NCBI GenBank assembly: GCA_013817135.1
Contig: JACDDF010000183.1
Location: 1-5,622 of the forward strand
Direction of reading: 5' to 3'
Source of the DNA: Nitrospirales bacterium
GTDB lineage: Bacteria; Nitrospirota; Nitrospiria; Nitrospirales; UBA8639
DNA: 5,622 bases
In this document: positions 1-5,622 of the stretch, in pieces
Numbering within the stretch: position 1 is the first letter of the stretch
Layout: the number at the start of each line of letters is the position of its first letter
Translations under genes and position numbers: made by a program
Notes under the pieces: model-generated
What the model was told of the DNA's origin: nothing
Databases searched by the model: none
What the model saw: only the letters and a program-made list of their open reading frames with translations

Positions 1-432
1 TTTTTGTACAATACCCTTTCCATTCTGTTTGGTGGGCGCGTCGCAGAAGAATTGATCTTTAAAAGTGTGACGACTGGGGCTGGGAACGATATTGAGCGGG
101 CCACTGAATTGGCCAGGAAAATGGTTTGCGAATGGGGTATGAGCGAAAAGTTAGGTCCGTTGACATTTGGAAAAAAAGATGAAGAAGTCTTCTTGGGGCG
201 TGATTTTGGCTCACGTAGAGATTTTAGTGATCAAGTTGCGTTAGAAATCGACAAAGAGGTCAAACGGCTCGTGGTTGAATCCTATGAACGAACGACCAGG
301 ATGCTGACCGAGCACATTCATACATTACGGGCCATTGCTGAAGCCTTGCTGGAGAAAGAGGTGTTAGACGGTATAGAAATTGAAAAAATCGTTCAACAGT
401 CATCTTCCCTTGAGCAAGCTGCGGCAGTATAA
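1..432 (+). CDS. ftsH: ATP-dependent zinc metalloprotease FtsH, C-terminal part (5' end outside window)
   Basis: FtsH is a hexameric, inner-membrane-anchored AAA+ protease that extracts and degrades unneeded or damaged membrane and cytosolic proteins. Only the last 143 codons are here, read in frame 1 from the window edge; the transmembrane anchor, the AAA+ module and the HEXXH zinc site lie upstream. What remains is the helical end of the M41 peptidase domain. It shows the signature GGRVAEEL at about codons 11-18, then TTGAGNDIERAT (codons 24-35), whose Asp30 is by family knowledge the third zinc ligand, then ARKMVCEWGMSEKLGPL and the EVFLGRDF segment. This matches the E. coli FtsH tail closely in order and spacing. 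The protein ends in a short Ala-rich tail (AAAV) and stop TAA. The TTG at 4 is internal and not a start, since the similarity runs to the very first codons. The gene is the first of the conserved ftsH-folP-glmM order. Confidence 0.96.
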   Translation, partial: FLYNTLSILFGGRVAEELIFKSVTTGAGNDIERATELARKMVCEWGMSEKLGPLTFGKKDEEVFLGRDFGSRRDFSDQVALEIDKEVKRLVVESYERTTRMLTEHIHTLRAIAEALLEKEVLDGIEIEKIVQQSSSLEQAAAV

Positions 433-514
433 CGGGATTTTCTGATATATTTCTCATTCAGAATAGCCATGTAATTCTATTTCCAAGCTGAGCTGGTTTG
501 TTTTTCCACCGTCC

Positions 515-540
515 CCTTTTGGTATGGATAATACAAAAGG
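515..540 (+). repeat. Inverted repeat / hairpin with one bulge
   Basis: CCTTTTG at 515-521 pairs with CAAAAGG at 534-540. Inside, after a bulged G at 522, TAT (523-525) pairs with ATA (531-533) around the five-base loop GGATA. That gives ten base pairs with one bulge. No T-run follows on either strand, so it is a poor fit to an intrinsic terminator; a processing or mRNA-stability structure is possible. The pairing is seen directly; any function is inference. Confidence 0.55.
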
Positions 541-608
541 TCGAAACGCCTGCTTCCATCGAGATCATGCTTCCCTATCCCCCGTGGATTAAGAGCATGT
601 TAACTTGG

Positions 609-629
609 CCCCCACCAGCATTGTGGGGG
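609..629 (+). repeat. GC-rich perfect hairpin between ftsH and folP
   Basis: CCCCCAC at 609-615 and GTGGGGG at 623-629 form a perfect seven-base-pair stem, six of the pairs G-C, around the seven-base loop CAGCATT. It lies 176 bases beyond the ftsH stop. The following bases (ATTTGCC) give no real T-tract, so it is not a canonical Rho-independent terminator. It could stall polymerase, protect the ftsH 3' end or simply be chance. Confidence 0.5.
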
Positions 630-790
630 ATTTGCCTAGAGAATTTATCTACCCAACTTTATCCCCTCACATATTTTGGCCGGATTTCCCGCTTTTCTAA
701 CCCTTCAAATCATTGTGCTTTATAAGGCGGAGAGCCCTATATGATTATTAGAGCCCATCATGGAAATGATTTGGTTAACAGCAAAGGTGC

Positions 791-1666
791 ATGAAACCCA
801 TGCCTGTTTCAAAGTCCACTTTTTCTGAAATTCGCTGCCGGGAAAAAAGAATGCCCATTGGGTCAAAGGTGTTGATCATGGGTATATTGAACGTGACCCC
901 AGATTCATTTTCTGAGGACGGACATTGCCTCAACATCGAGACAGCGATTGAACGAGCACAACAGATGATTGCGGAGGGAGTGGATTTGATTGATATCGGT
1001 GGGGAATCGACGAGGCCTGGAGCGTCATATGTGGACGAGGATGTGGAAATAAAAAGAATTTCTCCCATTCTGACGGTGTTGAGAAAACTCACCAATATCC
1101 CACTTTCTATTGATACACGGAAAGCTGCCGTGGCTCGGAGGGCGTTGGATCTCGGGGCCGATATCATTAATGATGTGAGCGCTCTTCAAGATGATCTTCG
1201 GATGGCTCAATTAATTCAAGAATCCGGAGCGGGGGTTGTCCTCATGCATCGGCAAGGCCATAGCGTAAATATGCAGCATGCCCCACAATATAAAGATGTC
1301 GTGGGTGAGGTAAAGGACTTTTTATCTGAACGGGTCTCCATGGCCCGATCGATGGGAATTCCGGCAGATCATATTTTGGTTGATCCGGGAATCGGGTTTG
1401 GGAAAACCCTCAATCATAATTTAGAAATTCTCCGTAACATTGGGGAGTTGCTTCCATTGGGACAACCTATTTTAATTGGGGTGTCACGGAAAGCCTTTAT
1501 AGGCACGTTAACTGGAAAGCCGGTTGGTGAACGAGAATTCGGGAACGCCGTTGCGGTGGCCGCTGCTGTCTGGCAGGGAGCACATATCGTACGAGTCCAT
1601 GAGGTGGGAGCCATGCATGATGCTATTTTGGTGGCTCAAGCTTTACAAAATTCGTGCGACAAGTAG
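791..1666 (+). CDS. folP: Dihydropteroate synthase (DHPS)
   Basis: DHPS joins 6-hydroxymethyl-7,8-dihydropterin pyrophosphate to p-aminobenzoate, making 7,8-dihydropteroate for folate synthesis in the cytosol; it is the sulfonamide target. The 291-residue product covers the whole TIM-barrel in order: MGILNVTPDSF (30-40), GGESTRPGA (70-78), SIDT (106-109), INDVS (126-130), LMHRQG (151-156), DPGIGFGKT (198-206), GVSRKAFIG (230-238) and RVHEV (268-272). Lys234 and the Arg268/His270 pair correspond to known pterin and phosphate ligands. The Thr and Pro of ESTRPG, where resistance changes are known in E. coli, are intact. One oddity is that the usual SDGG after the first loop reads SEDG (41-44). 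For the start, AAAGG at 783-787 precedes ATG 791 by only three bases, while ATG 800 is twelve bases away and also possible. An ATG at 851 has GGGA upstream, but it would cut off the RCRE..P.G lead-in that resembles other DHPS N-termini. The gene sits between ftsH and glmM, as in many bacteria. Confidence 0.96.
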   Translation: MKPMPVSKSTFSEIRCREKRMPIGSKVLIMGILNVTPDSFSEDGHCLNIETAIERAQQMIAEGVDLIDIGGESTRPGASYVDEDVEIKRISPILTVLRKLTNIPLSIDTRKAAVARRALDLGADIINDVSALQDDLRMAQLIQESGAGVVLMHRQGHSVNMQHAPQYKDVVGEVKDFLSERVSMARSMGIPADHILVDPGIGFGKTLNHNLEILRNIGELLPLGQPILIGVSRKAFIGTLTGKPVGEREFGNAVAVAAAVWQGAHIVRVHEVGAMHDAILVAQALQNSCDK

Positions 1667-1689
1667 TATAGGGTGGTAAGATCTCTCCC

Positions 1690-1707
1690 AGCGGCGTTTC
1701 CGCCGCT
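1690..1707 (+). terminator. Possible folP terminator hairpin (weak T-tract)
   Basis: AGCGGCG (1690-1696) and CGCCGCT (1701-1707) form a perfect seven-base-pair stem with the tetraloop TTTC, 23 bases after the folP stop. Stem strength and position suit a Rho-independent terminator. The following CTGTTCTGCTT is only moderately T-rich, so termination may be partial, leaving some read-through towards glmM. Alternatively it is a 3'-end stabilising hairpin. Confidence 0.45.
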
Positions 1708-1929
1708 CTGTTCTGCTTACAACCGTCGTGATGCGCCATATATGTCCAATACTGATCGCCCCCTGGGTAATGCCGCAAAGAATGACTGTCCTAGATTAGA
1801 GTGAAATTTTTGAATTTTTTTTGCTTCCAAACCGTTGATTCGCTTATGAGTGGAGAGACAGGACAAATTATCCGCTATTCAAATTGTTTTGTGGCCTGCG
1901 CTAATTACTAAGAAAGAAAAGGGAACCAC
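1708..1929. other. folP-glmM intergenic region and glmM leader
   Basis: No gene is visible here. In this cluster some bacteria carry cdaA (diadenylate cyclase) next to glmM; it is absent here. A T-rich patch contains AAATT (1804-1808) and AATTT (1813-1817), which can pair weakly, followed by more T residues (T8 at 1815-1822). This is too AT-rich to call a terminator. A glmM promoter would be expected between the hairpin and position 1915, but I could not find a -35/-10 pair with good matches and spacing. Confidence 0.5.
1919..1924 (+). promoter_or_regulatory. Ribosome binding site of glmM
   Basis: The purine run AAGGGA ends five bases before the ATG at 1930, inside a longer A/G-rich stretch from about 1910. 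It is the clearest Shine-Dalgarno sequence in the window, and it fixes the glmM start together with the family-typical N-terminus MGKLFGTDGVRG. Confidence 0.75.
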
Positions 1930-3279
1930 ATGGGGAAACTATTCGGTACGGATGGGGTGCGTGGGGTCGCGAACCTGGATCCGATGACTAGCGAAATGGC
2001 GATGAAACTAGGACGGGCGGCGGCCCATGTTTTTCGTAAAGGTGATGGACGACATAAAATCATCATTGGCAAAGATACTCGTGTGTCCGGGTATATGTTG
2101 GAGTCGGCCTTAACTGCCGGACTGTGCTCTATGGGTGTGGATGTCTTATTAGTCGGACCCTTACCGACCCCAGCAATCGCGTTTATGACCCGTAGCTTGA
2201 GAGCCGATGCCGGGGTGATGATTTCTGCATCTCACAATCCCTATCAGGATAATGGCATCAAATTCTTTTCGAATGACGGGATGAAGTTGCCGGATGAACT
2301 GGAACATCGTATGGAAGACCTTATTCTCTCGAATGAAATTGAGCATATTCGACCGACGGCCGAAGCCATCGGGAAAGCTTTTCGCATTGATGATGCAGAA
2401 GGACGATATATTGAGTTCGTCAAGCGCTCGCTTCCCCGTGAAATGGATTTCCAGAATATGCGAATTGTCTTGGATTGTGCCCATGGAGCGGCATATCATG
2501 TTTTCCCAAAGGTCATTCGTGAACTGGGTGCGAAGGTCTGGGTGATGGGCAATGAACCGGACGGACTCAATATTAATGACGGGTGTGGTGCGGTGCACCC
2601 GGAACGATTACAGCAGATGGTTCGAGACAGGAAGGCCGACCTCGGTATTGCCCTGGACGGAGACGCGGATCGGGCGTTGTTTGTCTGTGAGCAGGGACAG
2701 GTGGTCGATGGAGATCATGCCCTGGCGGCTTTTGCTCTTGACCTCAAAAGGCTAGGCCGATTACGACACAATACGGTGGTGGGAACCGTGATGAGTAATT
2801 TCGGGTTTGAGGTCTGCATGCGAGAAGCTGGTATCAATCTGATACGAACGGCAGTAGGGGATCGATACATTTTAGAGCGGATGGTGGCTGAAGATTATAA
2901 TCTGGGTGGAGAACAATCCGGCCATATGATCTTTTTGGATTATCACACGAGCGGTGATGGGATGATCTCCGGCTTGCAAATGCTGAAGCTGATGCAACGG
3001 GCTCAAAAGCCACTGTCGGAAATTGCCATGTGTATGCATTCCACGCCTCAGGTGTTGTTGGGGGTCACCGTTCCCCGTAAACCTGACCTGCAGACCCTTC
3101 CACAGTTACAGCAGGCGATTCAAGACAAAGAGCGCGTGCTGAATGGAACCGGACGGATCCTTGTACGCTATTCCGGTACGGAACCGTTGCTGCGAGTGAT
3201 GGTTGAAGGGCAAGATAGCCTAGTTATTCAGGAGATTGCGGAAGATTTAATCACAGTGGTGAAGTCCTGCATTCAGTAA
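1930..3279 (+). CDS. glmM: Phosphoglucosamine mutase GlmM
   Basis: GlmM interconverts glucosamine-6-phosphate and glucosamine-1-phosphate, feeding UDP-GlcNAc synthesis for peptidoglycan and lipopolysaccharide; it acts in the cytosol. The 449-residue product has the full alpha-D-phosphohexomutase layout and the usual family length. The N-terminus KLFGTDGVRG is typical of GlmM rather than of PMM/PGM enzymes. The active-site loop ISASHNP (98-104) carries Ser101, the residue phosphorylated in this family (Ser102 in E. coli). The Mg2+ loop DGDADR is at 243-248, the sugar-specificity loop GGEQSGH at 326-332, and the C-terminal phosphate-binding loop RYSGTEP at 413-419. All key residues are present, so an active enzyme is expected. 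By family knowledge the enzyme is activated by phosphorylation of the active-site Ser and primed by a glucose or glucosamine bisphosphate. It is the third gene of the conserved ftsH-folP-glmM order, but it has its own 263-base leader. Confidence 0.98.
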   Translation: MGKLFGTDGVRGVANLDPMTSEMAMKLGRAAAHVFRKGDGRHKIIIGKDTRVSGYMLESALTAGLCSMGVDVLLVGPLPTPAIAFMTRSLRADAGVMISASHNPYQDNGIKFFSNDGMKLPDELEHRMEDLILSNEIEHIRPTAEAIGKAFRIDDAEGRYIEFVKRSLPREMDFQNMRIVLDCAHGAAYHVFPKVIRELGAKVWVMGNEPDGLNINDGCGAVHPERLQQMVRDRKADLGIALDGDADRALFVCEQGQVVDGDHALAAFALDLKRLGRLRHNTVVGTVMSNFGFEVCMREAGINLIRTAVGDRYILERMVAEDYNLGGEQSGHMIFLDYHTSGDGMISGLQMLKLMQRAQKPLSEIAMCMHSTPQVLLGVTVPRKPDLQTLPQLQQAIQDKERVLNGTGRILVRYSGTEPLLRVMVEGQDSLVIQEIAEDLITVVKSCIQ

Positions 3280-3306
3280 GGATTAGAAGGTCTCCCACCC
3301 TTATTT

Positions 3307-3316
3307 CAGTCGACTG
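3307..3316. repeat. 10-bp perfect palindrome downstream of glmM
   Basis: CAGTCGACTG reads the same on both strands and lies 28 bases after the glmM stop. With no loop it would be a DNA-level dyad (operator-like) rather than an RNA hairpin. No second copy or neighbouring promoter was seen, and a 10-bp palindrome is not rare by chance. Confidence 0.3.
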
Positions 3317-3325
3317 GTCCAATGA

Positions 3326-3544
3326 ATGATTTGGCATTTAGGAAGAAATAGACGCAATGATCGATATGGCCTGCTTTCTTCCCAGCCTCAACCATTTGAG
3401 TTAAGTCCCGCGCTCTTTTATGGGCAAGGTCCCTTGAAGACGGTGGAAGGCAATACCCTGCGCTTAATTATGGGGTTTGTGAGTAAGGAAACCTTAGCAG
3501 GCCTTGAGATGAGCTTCATTAACCATATGCGCTGTCTTATGTGA
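3326..3544 (+). CDS. Doubtful small ORF (72 codons) ahead of comEC
   Basis: I do not recognise the product. The frame opens with ATG immediately after an in-frame TGA (3323-3325) and fills most of the glmM-comEC gap. It ends in TGA at 3542-3544, overlapping the probable comEC GTG start as GTGA, the sort of overlap seen in translationally coupled genes. The predicted protein is basic at the start (GRNRRNDR), with a mixed, weakly hydrophobic remainder and no clear signal peptide or membrane helix. Against it: no Shine-Dalgarno sequence precedes the ATG, the protein matches no family known to me, and a chance open frame of this size is common. It could be a real leader gene for comEC or non-coding spacer; I lean to the latter. 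Confidence 0.2.
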   Translation: MIWHLGRNRRNDRYGLLSSQPQPFELSPALFYGQGPLKTVEGNTLRLIMGFVSKETLAGLEMSFINHMRCLM

Positions 3545-5622
3545 TACTCCTTGGAGTGGTGTCCTACCTCACCGGGCTTTGGCTTGGTCCGTTTCTTACC
3601 TTGTTTCCCCTGTCACTTCTGGGGGCTCTTCTTAGTTTTGGATGTATCCTCACCTGGTTTGAACAACAGAAACGTGTAACTCGACAGACAGGATTTATCC
3701 TATTTGCGCTTGTGGTAGGAGGAATCGGTCATGCGCATTGGGCATCGACAGCTCAGTTGGATTCGAATCTAGTTGTTGTGGTCGAGGAACAGCCCATTTT
3801 TCTGAAAGGAGCCATTGTGGCCCCAGTCCGGCAGACTCCAGATGGGCTCATTTTGCTGGTGGAGGCGACTCGATTGGTGAGGGAGGGAAAGGAGCAGGTG
3901 GCTCATGGCCGAATCCGTCTAACCTGGAGGGAGCCCGGTGAGTATTCATTGATCTACGGAGATCACGTTGCCTTCATGGCCCGAGTACGCGAACCCTATG
4001 GAACAATGAACCCTGGCGGGTTTCATTTTGGGCAATACCTGAAACGGCAAGGGATTCATGCTGTCGCGACCGTGCAAGGCCCGGAAGCCATCAGGGTTCA
4101 GGGCACCCAAGTGCGGACCACCCGTGAGTTGATCTTAGGTGTTGTCGATCAATGGCGCCAAACGATTCATCACGCGGCAGTGTCCAGTCTCAGAAATCCT
4201 GCATTGGGATTATTCCTCGGGATGGTATTAGGAGAGCAAAGTTATATTGAGTCGGACATTCGAGACGCATTTATGGCTAGCGGAACCGTGCATATTCTCT
4301 CGATCTCTGGGTCTCATTTAGGATTATTGGCCTTGTTGATTTTTGCTGGGGCGCGATGGACATTCCGCCATTTACCAATATTCTGGCTTGAGCGACTATC
4401 GTTGCGACTTACCGCCACCCGCTTTGCGGTCTTCATCACATTGCCGGCCGTTTCCTTTTATACCTTGCTGGCTGGGGCGGAAATGGCGACGGTCCGTTCA
4501 TGGATCATGATCGTGGTGTGTTGTGTCGGCATATGGTTGGGAAGGGAGCGCAATCTGGTGACGGCATTAGCCGTAGCCGCGCTCCTTATGGTATTGCCGC
4601 ATCCGGAGGCCATTCAGGATATTTCATTCCAGTTATCATATCTCTCAGTTGCTGCAATTGCCCTCGTGGTTCTGGTCCGAAAACAGAAGGAATCCAACCT
4701 ATCGGGATTAGATGCAGCCTTCCCACCAGCACAACCGACCTGGCTCGTGGGTCTCTGGCATAAGGCCGTGCTAGCCTGGCTGGTCACCCTCGCAGTCAGC
4801 TTGGCCACCTTGCCTTTGGTCGCCCATGACTTTCATCAAATACCCTGGCTGGGGTTATTTGCCAATATGGTGATTGTGCCCTTGGTTGGCGCGTTGATGA
4901 TTCCTCTGGGTCTGTTGTCAGGAATGCTCGTCTTAGTGGGGGGAGGAGGAACTCTTCCTATGGCCAGTATGAATCAATGGGTCTTTGACTGGCTCGCGCA
5001 GGTTGTGTTGATGGTCTCACATATTCCGGGAGCGACTTGGTATGTCGCATCGCCGAGCTTGAGTTCGATGATCGTTTTTTGGGGAATGCTGGCTGGGGTG
5101 GTGGCCCTGTGGCATCGGCATCTGATCCGATGGGGGTGTGGCACAATCCTGCTCGCGATTCTGCTGTGGTGGGGATGGTCGCCACGCACCGGGTGGGATC
5201 CGGGAACCGTGCGAGTCACGTTCCTGGATGTGGGACAAGGTGATGCCACCCTCATTGAATTACCCGACGGTCAAACCGTGTTGATCGATGGCGGACCATC
5301 CTATCGACGATTGGATATGGGACGTGCGGTCATCGGGCCGTATCTCTGGAATCAGGGTATCCGGCGGCTGGATCATGTAGTGGCGACGCATCCGCAATGG
5401 GATCATGTCGGCGGATTACCGTGGGTGTTGGACACGTTTGAAGTAGGACAGTATTGGGATAATGGCGTCTCCCGGCCGGAACGATTTTTTTCTCGCCTCC
5501 ACTTGGCGGTAAAATCTGCCGGGCTTCAGGAACAGATAACTACGGCAGGAACTGTCATTGTCAGCCCAGGACCTTGTTCTCTGACTGTGCTGAGTCCTTC
5601 CCGCAGCCAACGGGCAGAGAGG
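3541..5622 (+). CDS. comEC: ComEC/Rec2-family DNA internalisation protein (3' end outside window)
   Basis: ComEC is the inner-membrane channel that brings single-stranded DNA into the cytoplasm during natural transformation. The 694 codons seen run to the window edge without a stop, so the last part is missing (family members are usually about 750-850 residues). Residues 1-60 hold hydrophobic N-terminal segments (ILLGVVSYLTGLWLG, then LLGALLSFG). Next comes a soluble DUF4131/OB-like domain ending in NPGGFHFGQYL (157-167). The Competence domain follows, with HILSISGSHLG (251-261), the FQLSYLSV helix and many membrane helices up to about 555. Then a metallo-beta-lactamase-like domain begins, with FLDVGQGD (561-568), LIDGG (581-585) and THPQWDHVGG (616-625). 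The motif Asp621/His622 is present, but the second His of HxHxDH is Gln619. An in-frame TAA at 3520 limits the start; GTG 3541 gives a normal N-terminus but lacks a clear ribosome binding site, and GTG 3556/3559 are alternatives. Whether the cell is truly competent cannot be told, as ComEC homologues occur widely. Confidence 0.95.
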   Translation, partial: MILLGVVSYLTGLWLGPFLTLFPLSLLGALLSFGCILTWFEQQKRVTRQTGFILFALVVGGIGHAHWASTAQLDSNLVVVVEEQPIFLKGAIVAPVRQTPDGLILLVEATRLVREGKEQVAHGRIRLTWREPGEYSLIYGDHVAFMARVREPYGTMNPGGFHFGQYLKRQGIHAVATVQGPEAIRVQGTQVRTTRELILGVVDQWRQTIHHAAVSSLRNPALGLFLGMVLGEQSYIESDIRDAFMASGTVHILSISGSHLGLLALLIFAGARWTFRHLPIFWLERLSLRLTATRFAVFITLPAVSFYTLLAGAEMATVRSWIMIVVCCVGIWLGRERNLVTALAVAALLMVLPHPEAIQDISFQLSYLSVAAIALVVLVRKQKESNLSGLDAAFPPAQPTWLVGLWHKAVLAWLVTLAVSLATLPLVAHDFHQIPWLGLFANMVIVPLVGALMIPLGLLSGMLVLVGGGGTLPMASMNQWVFDWLAQVVLMVSHIPGATWYVASPSLSSMIVFWGMLAGVVALWHRHLIRWGCGTILLAILLWWGWSPRTGWDPGTVRVTFLDVGQGDATLIELPDGQTVLIDGGPSYRRLDMGRAVIGPYLWNQGIRRLDHVVATHPQWDHVGGLPWVLDTFEVGQYWDNGVSRPERFFSRLHLAVKSAGLQEQITTAGTVIVSPGPCSLTVLSPSRSQRAER

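Larger units (their letters stand above)
433..790. other. ftsH-folP intergenic region without a convincing gene
   Basis: This 358-base spacer is AT-richer than the flanking genes. A 75-codon TTG-initiated frame at 498-725 has no ribosome binding site and a translation (rich in Pro, Trp, Leu) that resembles no family I know, so I do not call it. The region holds two strong hairpins (515-540 and 609-629, listed separately). There are also weaker inverted repeats: TTCTGA/TCAGAA at 440-445 and 458-463, eight bases after the ftsH stop, and ATCAT/ATGAT at 757-761 and 766-770, just before folP. A TATGAT at 740-745 resembles a -10 box but has no matching -35 box at the usual distance. The hairpins suggest structured 3' or 5' untranslated RNA, but no known riboswitch class is recognisable by eye. 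Confidence 0.7.

Noticed and set aside
504..532. A sigma-70 promoter with GATAAT at 527-532
   Set aside because: The -10-like box is decent, but the hexamer 17 bases upstream (TTCCAC) is a poor -35 match, and the box lies inside a hairpin stem.
498..725. 75-codon + strand frame in the ftsH-folP gap
   Set aside because: It starts with TTG, has no ribosome binding site, shows an odd Pro/Trp-rich composition and matches no known family; it most likely reflects a chance lack of stops.
433..790. A folate (THF) riboswitch ahead of folP
   Set aside because: The structured spacer before a folate gene invites the idea, but I see none of the conserved THF-riboswitch sequence blocks, and the hairpins lie 160 bases or more upstream of the start. 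A covariance-model search would be needed to reopen it.
775..1167. 130-codon frame on the - strand over the folP start
   Set aside because: It is antisense to conserved DHPS motifs, and its low-complexity Ser-rich product has no family resemblance.
2161..2598. 145-codon frame on the - strand inside glmM
   Set aside because: It lies fully antisense to a clearly coding glmM and its product looks like a codon shadow (many His, Arg and Ile, no domain).
4958..5255. Several overlapping - strand frames of 73-93 codons inside comEC
   Set aside because: They are antisense to the conserved ComEC membrane and metallo-beta-lactamase-like regions, overlap each other in different frames and show no family features.
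1..5622. A novel defence, mobile or biosynthetic system
   Set aside because: All substantial open frames are explained by ftsH, folP, glmM and comEC. No transposase, integrase, terminal repeats, CRISPR spacing or toxin-antitoxin pair was seen.

Overview
This is an ordinary housekeeping stretch of a Gram-negative-type bacterial chromosome, with every supported gene on the + strand. It reads: end of ftsH (5'-truncated) - folP - glmM - comEC (3'-truncated). The order ftsH-folP-glmM is a widely conserved bacterial cluster, also known from E. coli. The moderate base composition and the protein sequences (for example the FolP lead-in with R-C-R-E before the MGILNV strand, and the GlmM insert around RIDDAEGRY) remind me of Nitrospirota or deltaproteobacterial-like lineages. 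That placement is an impression from memory and rests on no search.

Layout. Positions 1-432 hold the C-terminal part of the membrane AAA+ zinc protease FtsH. Positions 433-790 are a 358-base gap with no convincing gene but two good perfect or near-perfect hairpins. Positions 791-1666 are dihydropteroate synthase (folP). A 263-base gap follows, with a compact GC-rich hairpin just after folP and a T-rich patch. Positions 1930-3279 are a complete phosphoglucosamine mutase (glmM) with a good ribosome binding site. Positions 3280-3540 hold little: a 10-bp palindrome and a doubtful 72-codon reading frame whose stop overlaps the probable comEC start as GTGA. From 3541 to the window edge runs a large membrane protein of the ComEC/Rec2 family, 694 codons without a stop.

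The genes serve different tasks: membrane protein quality control (FtsH), folate synthesis (FolP), the step to glucosamine-1-phosphate for peptidoglycan and LPS (GlmM), and DNA uptake across the inner membrane (ComEC). They are co-oriented, but the gaps of about 260-360 bases between them are longer than in a tight operon, so separate promoters or processing sites are possible. I found no mobile element, CRISPR array, tRNA, rRNA or candidate novel system. The findings below are modest.
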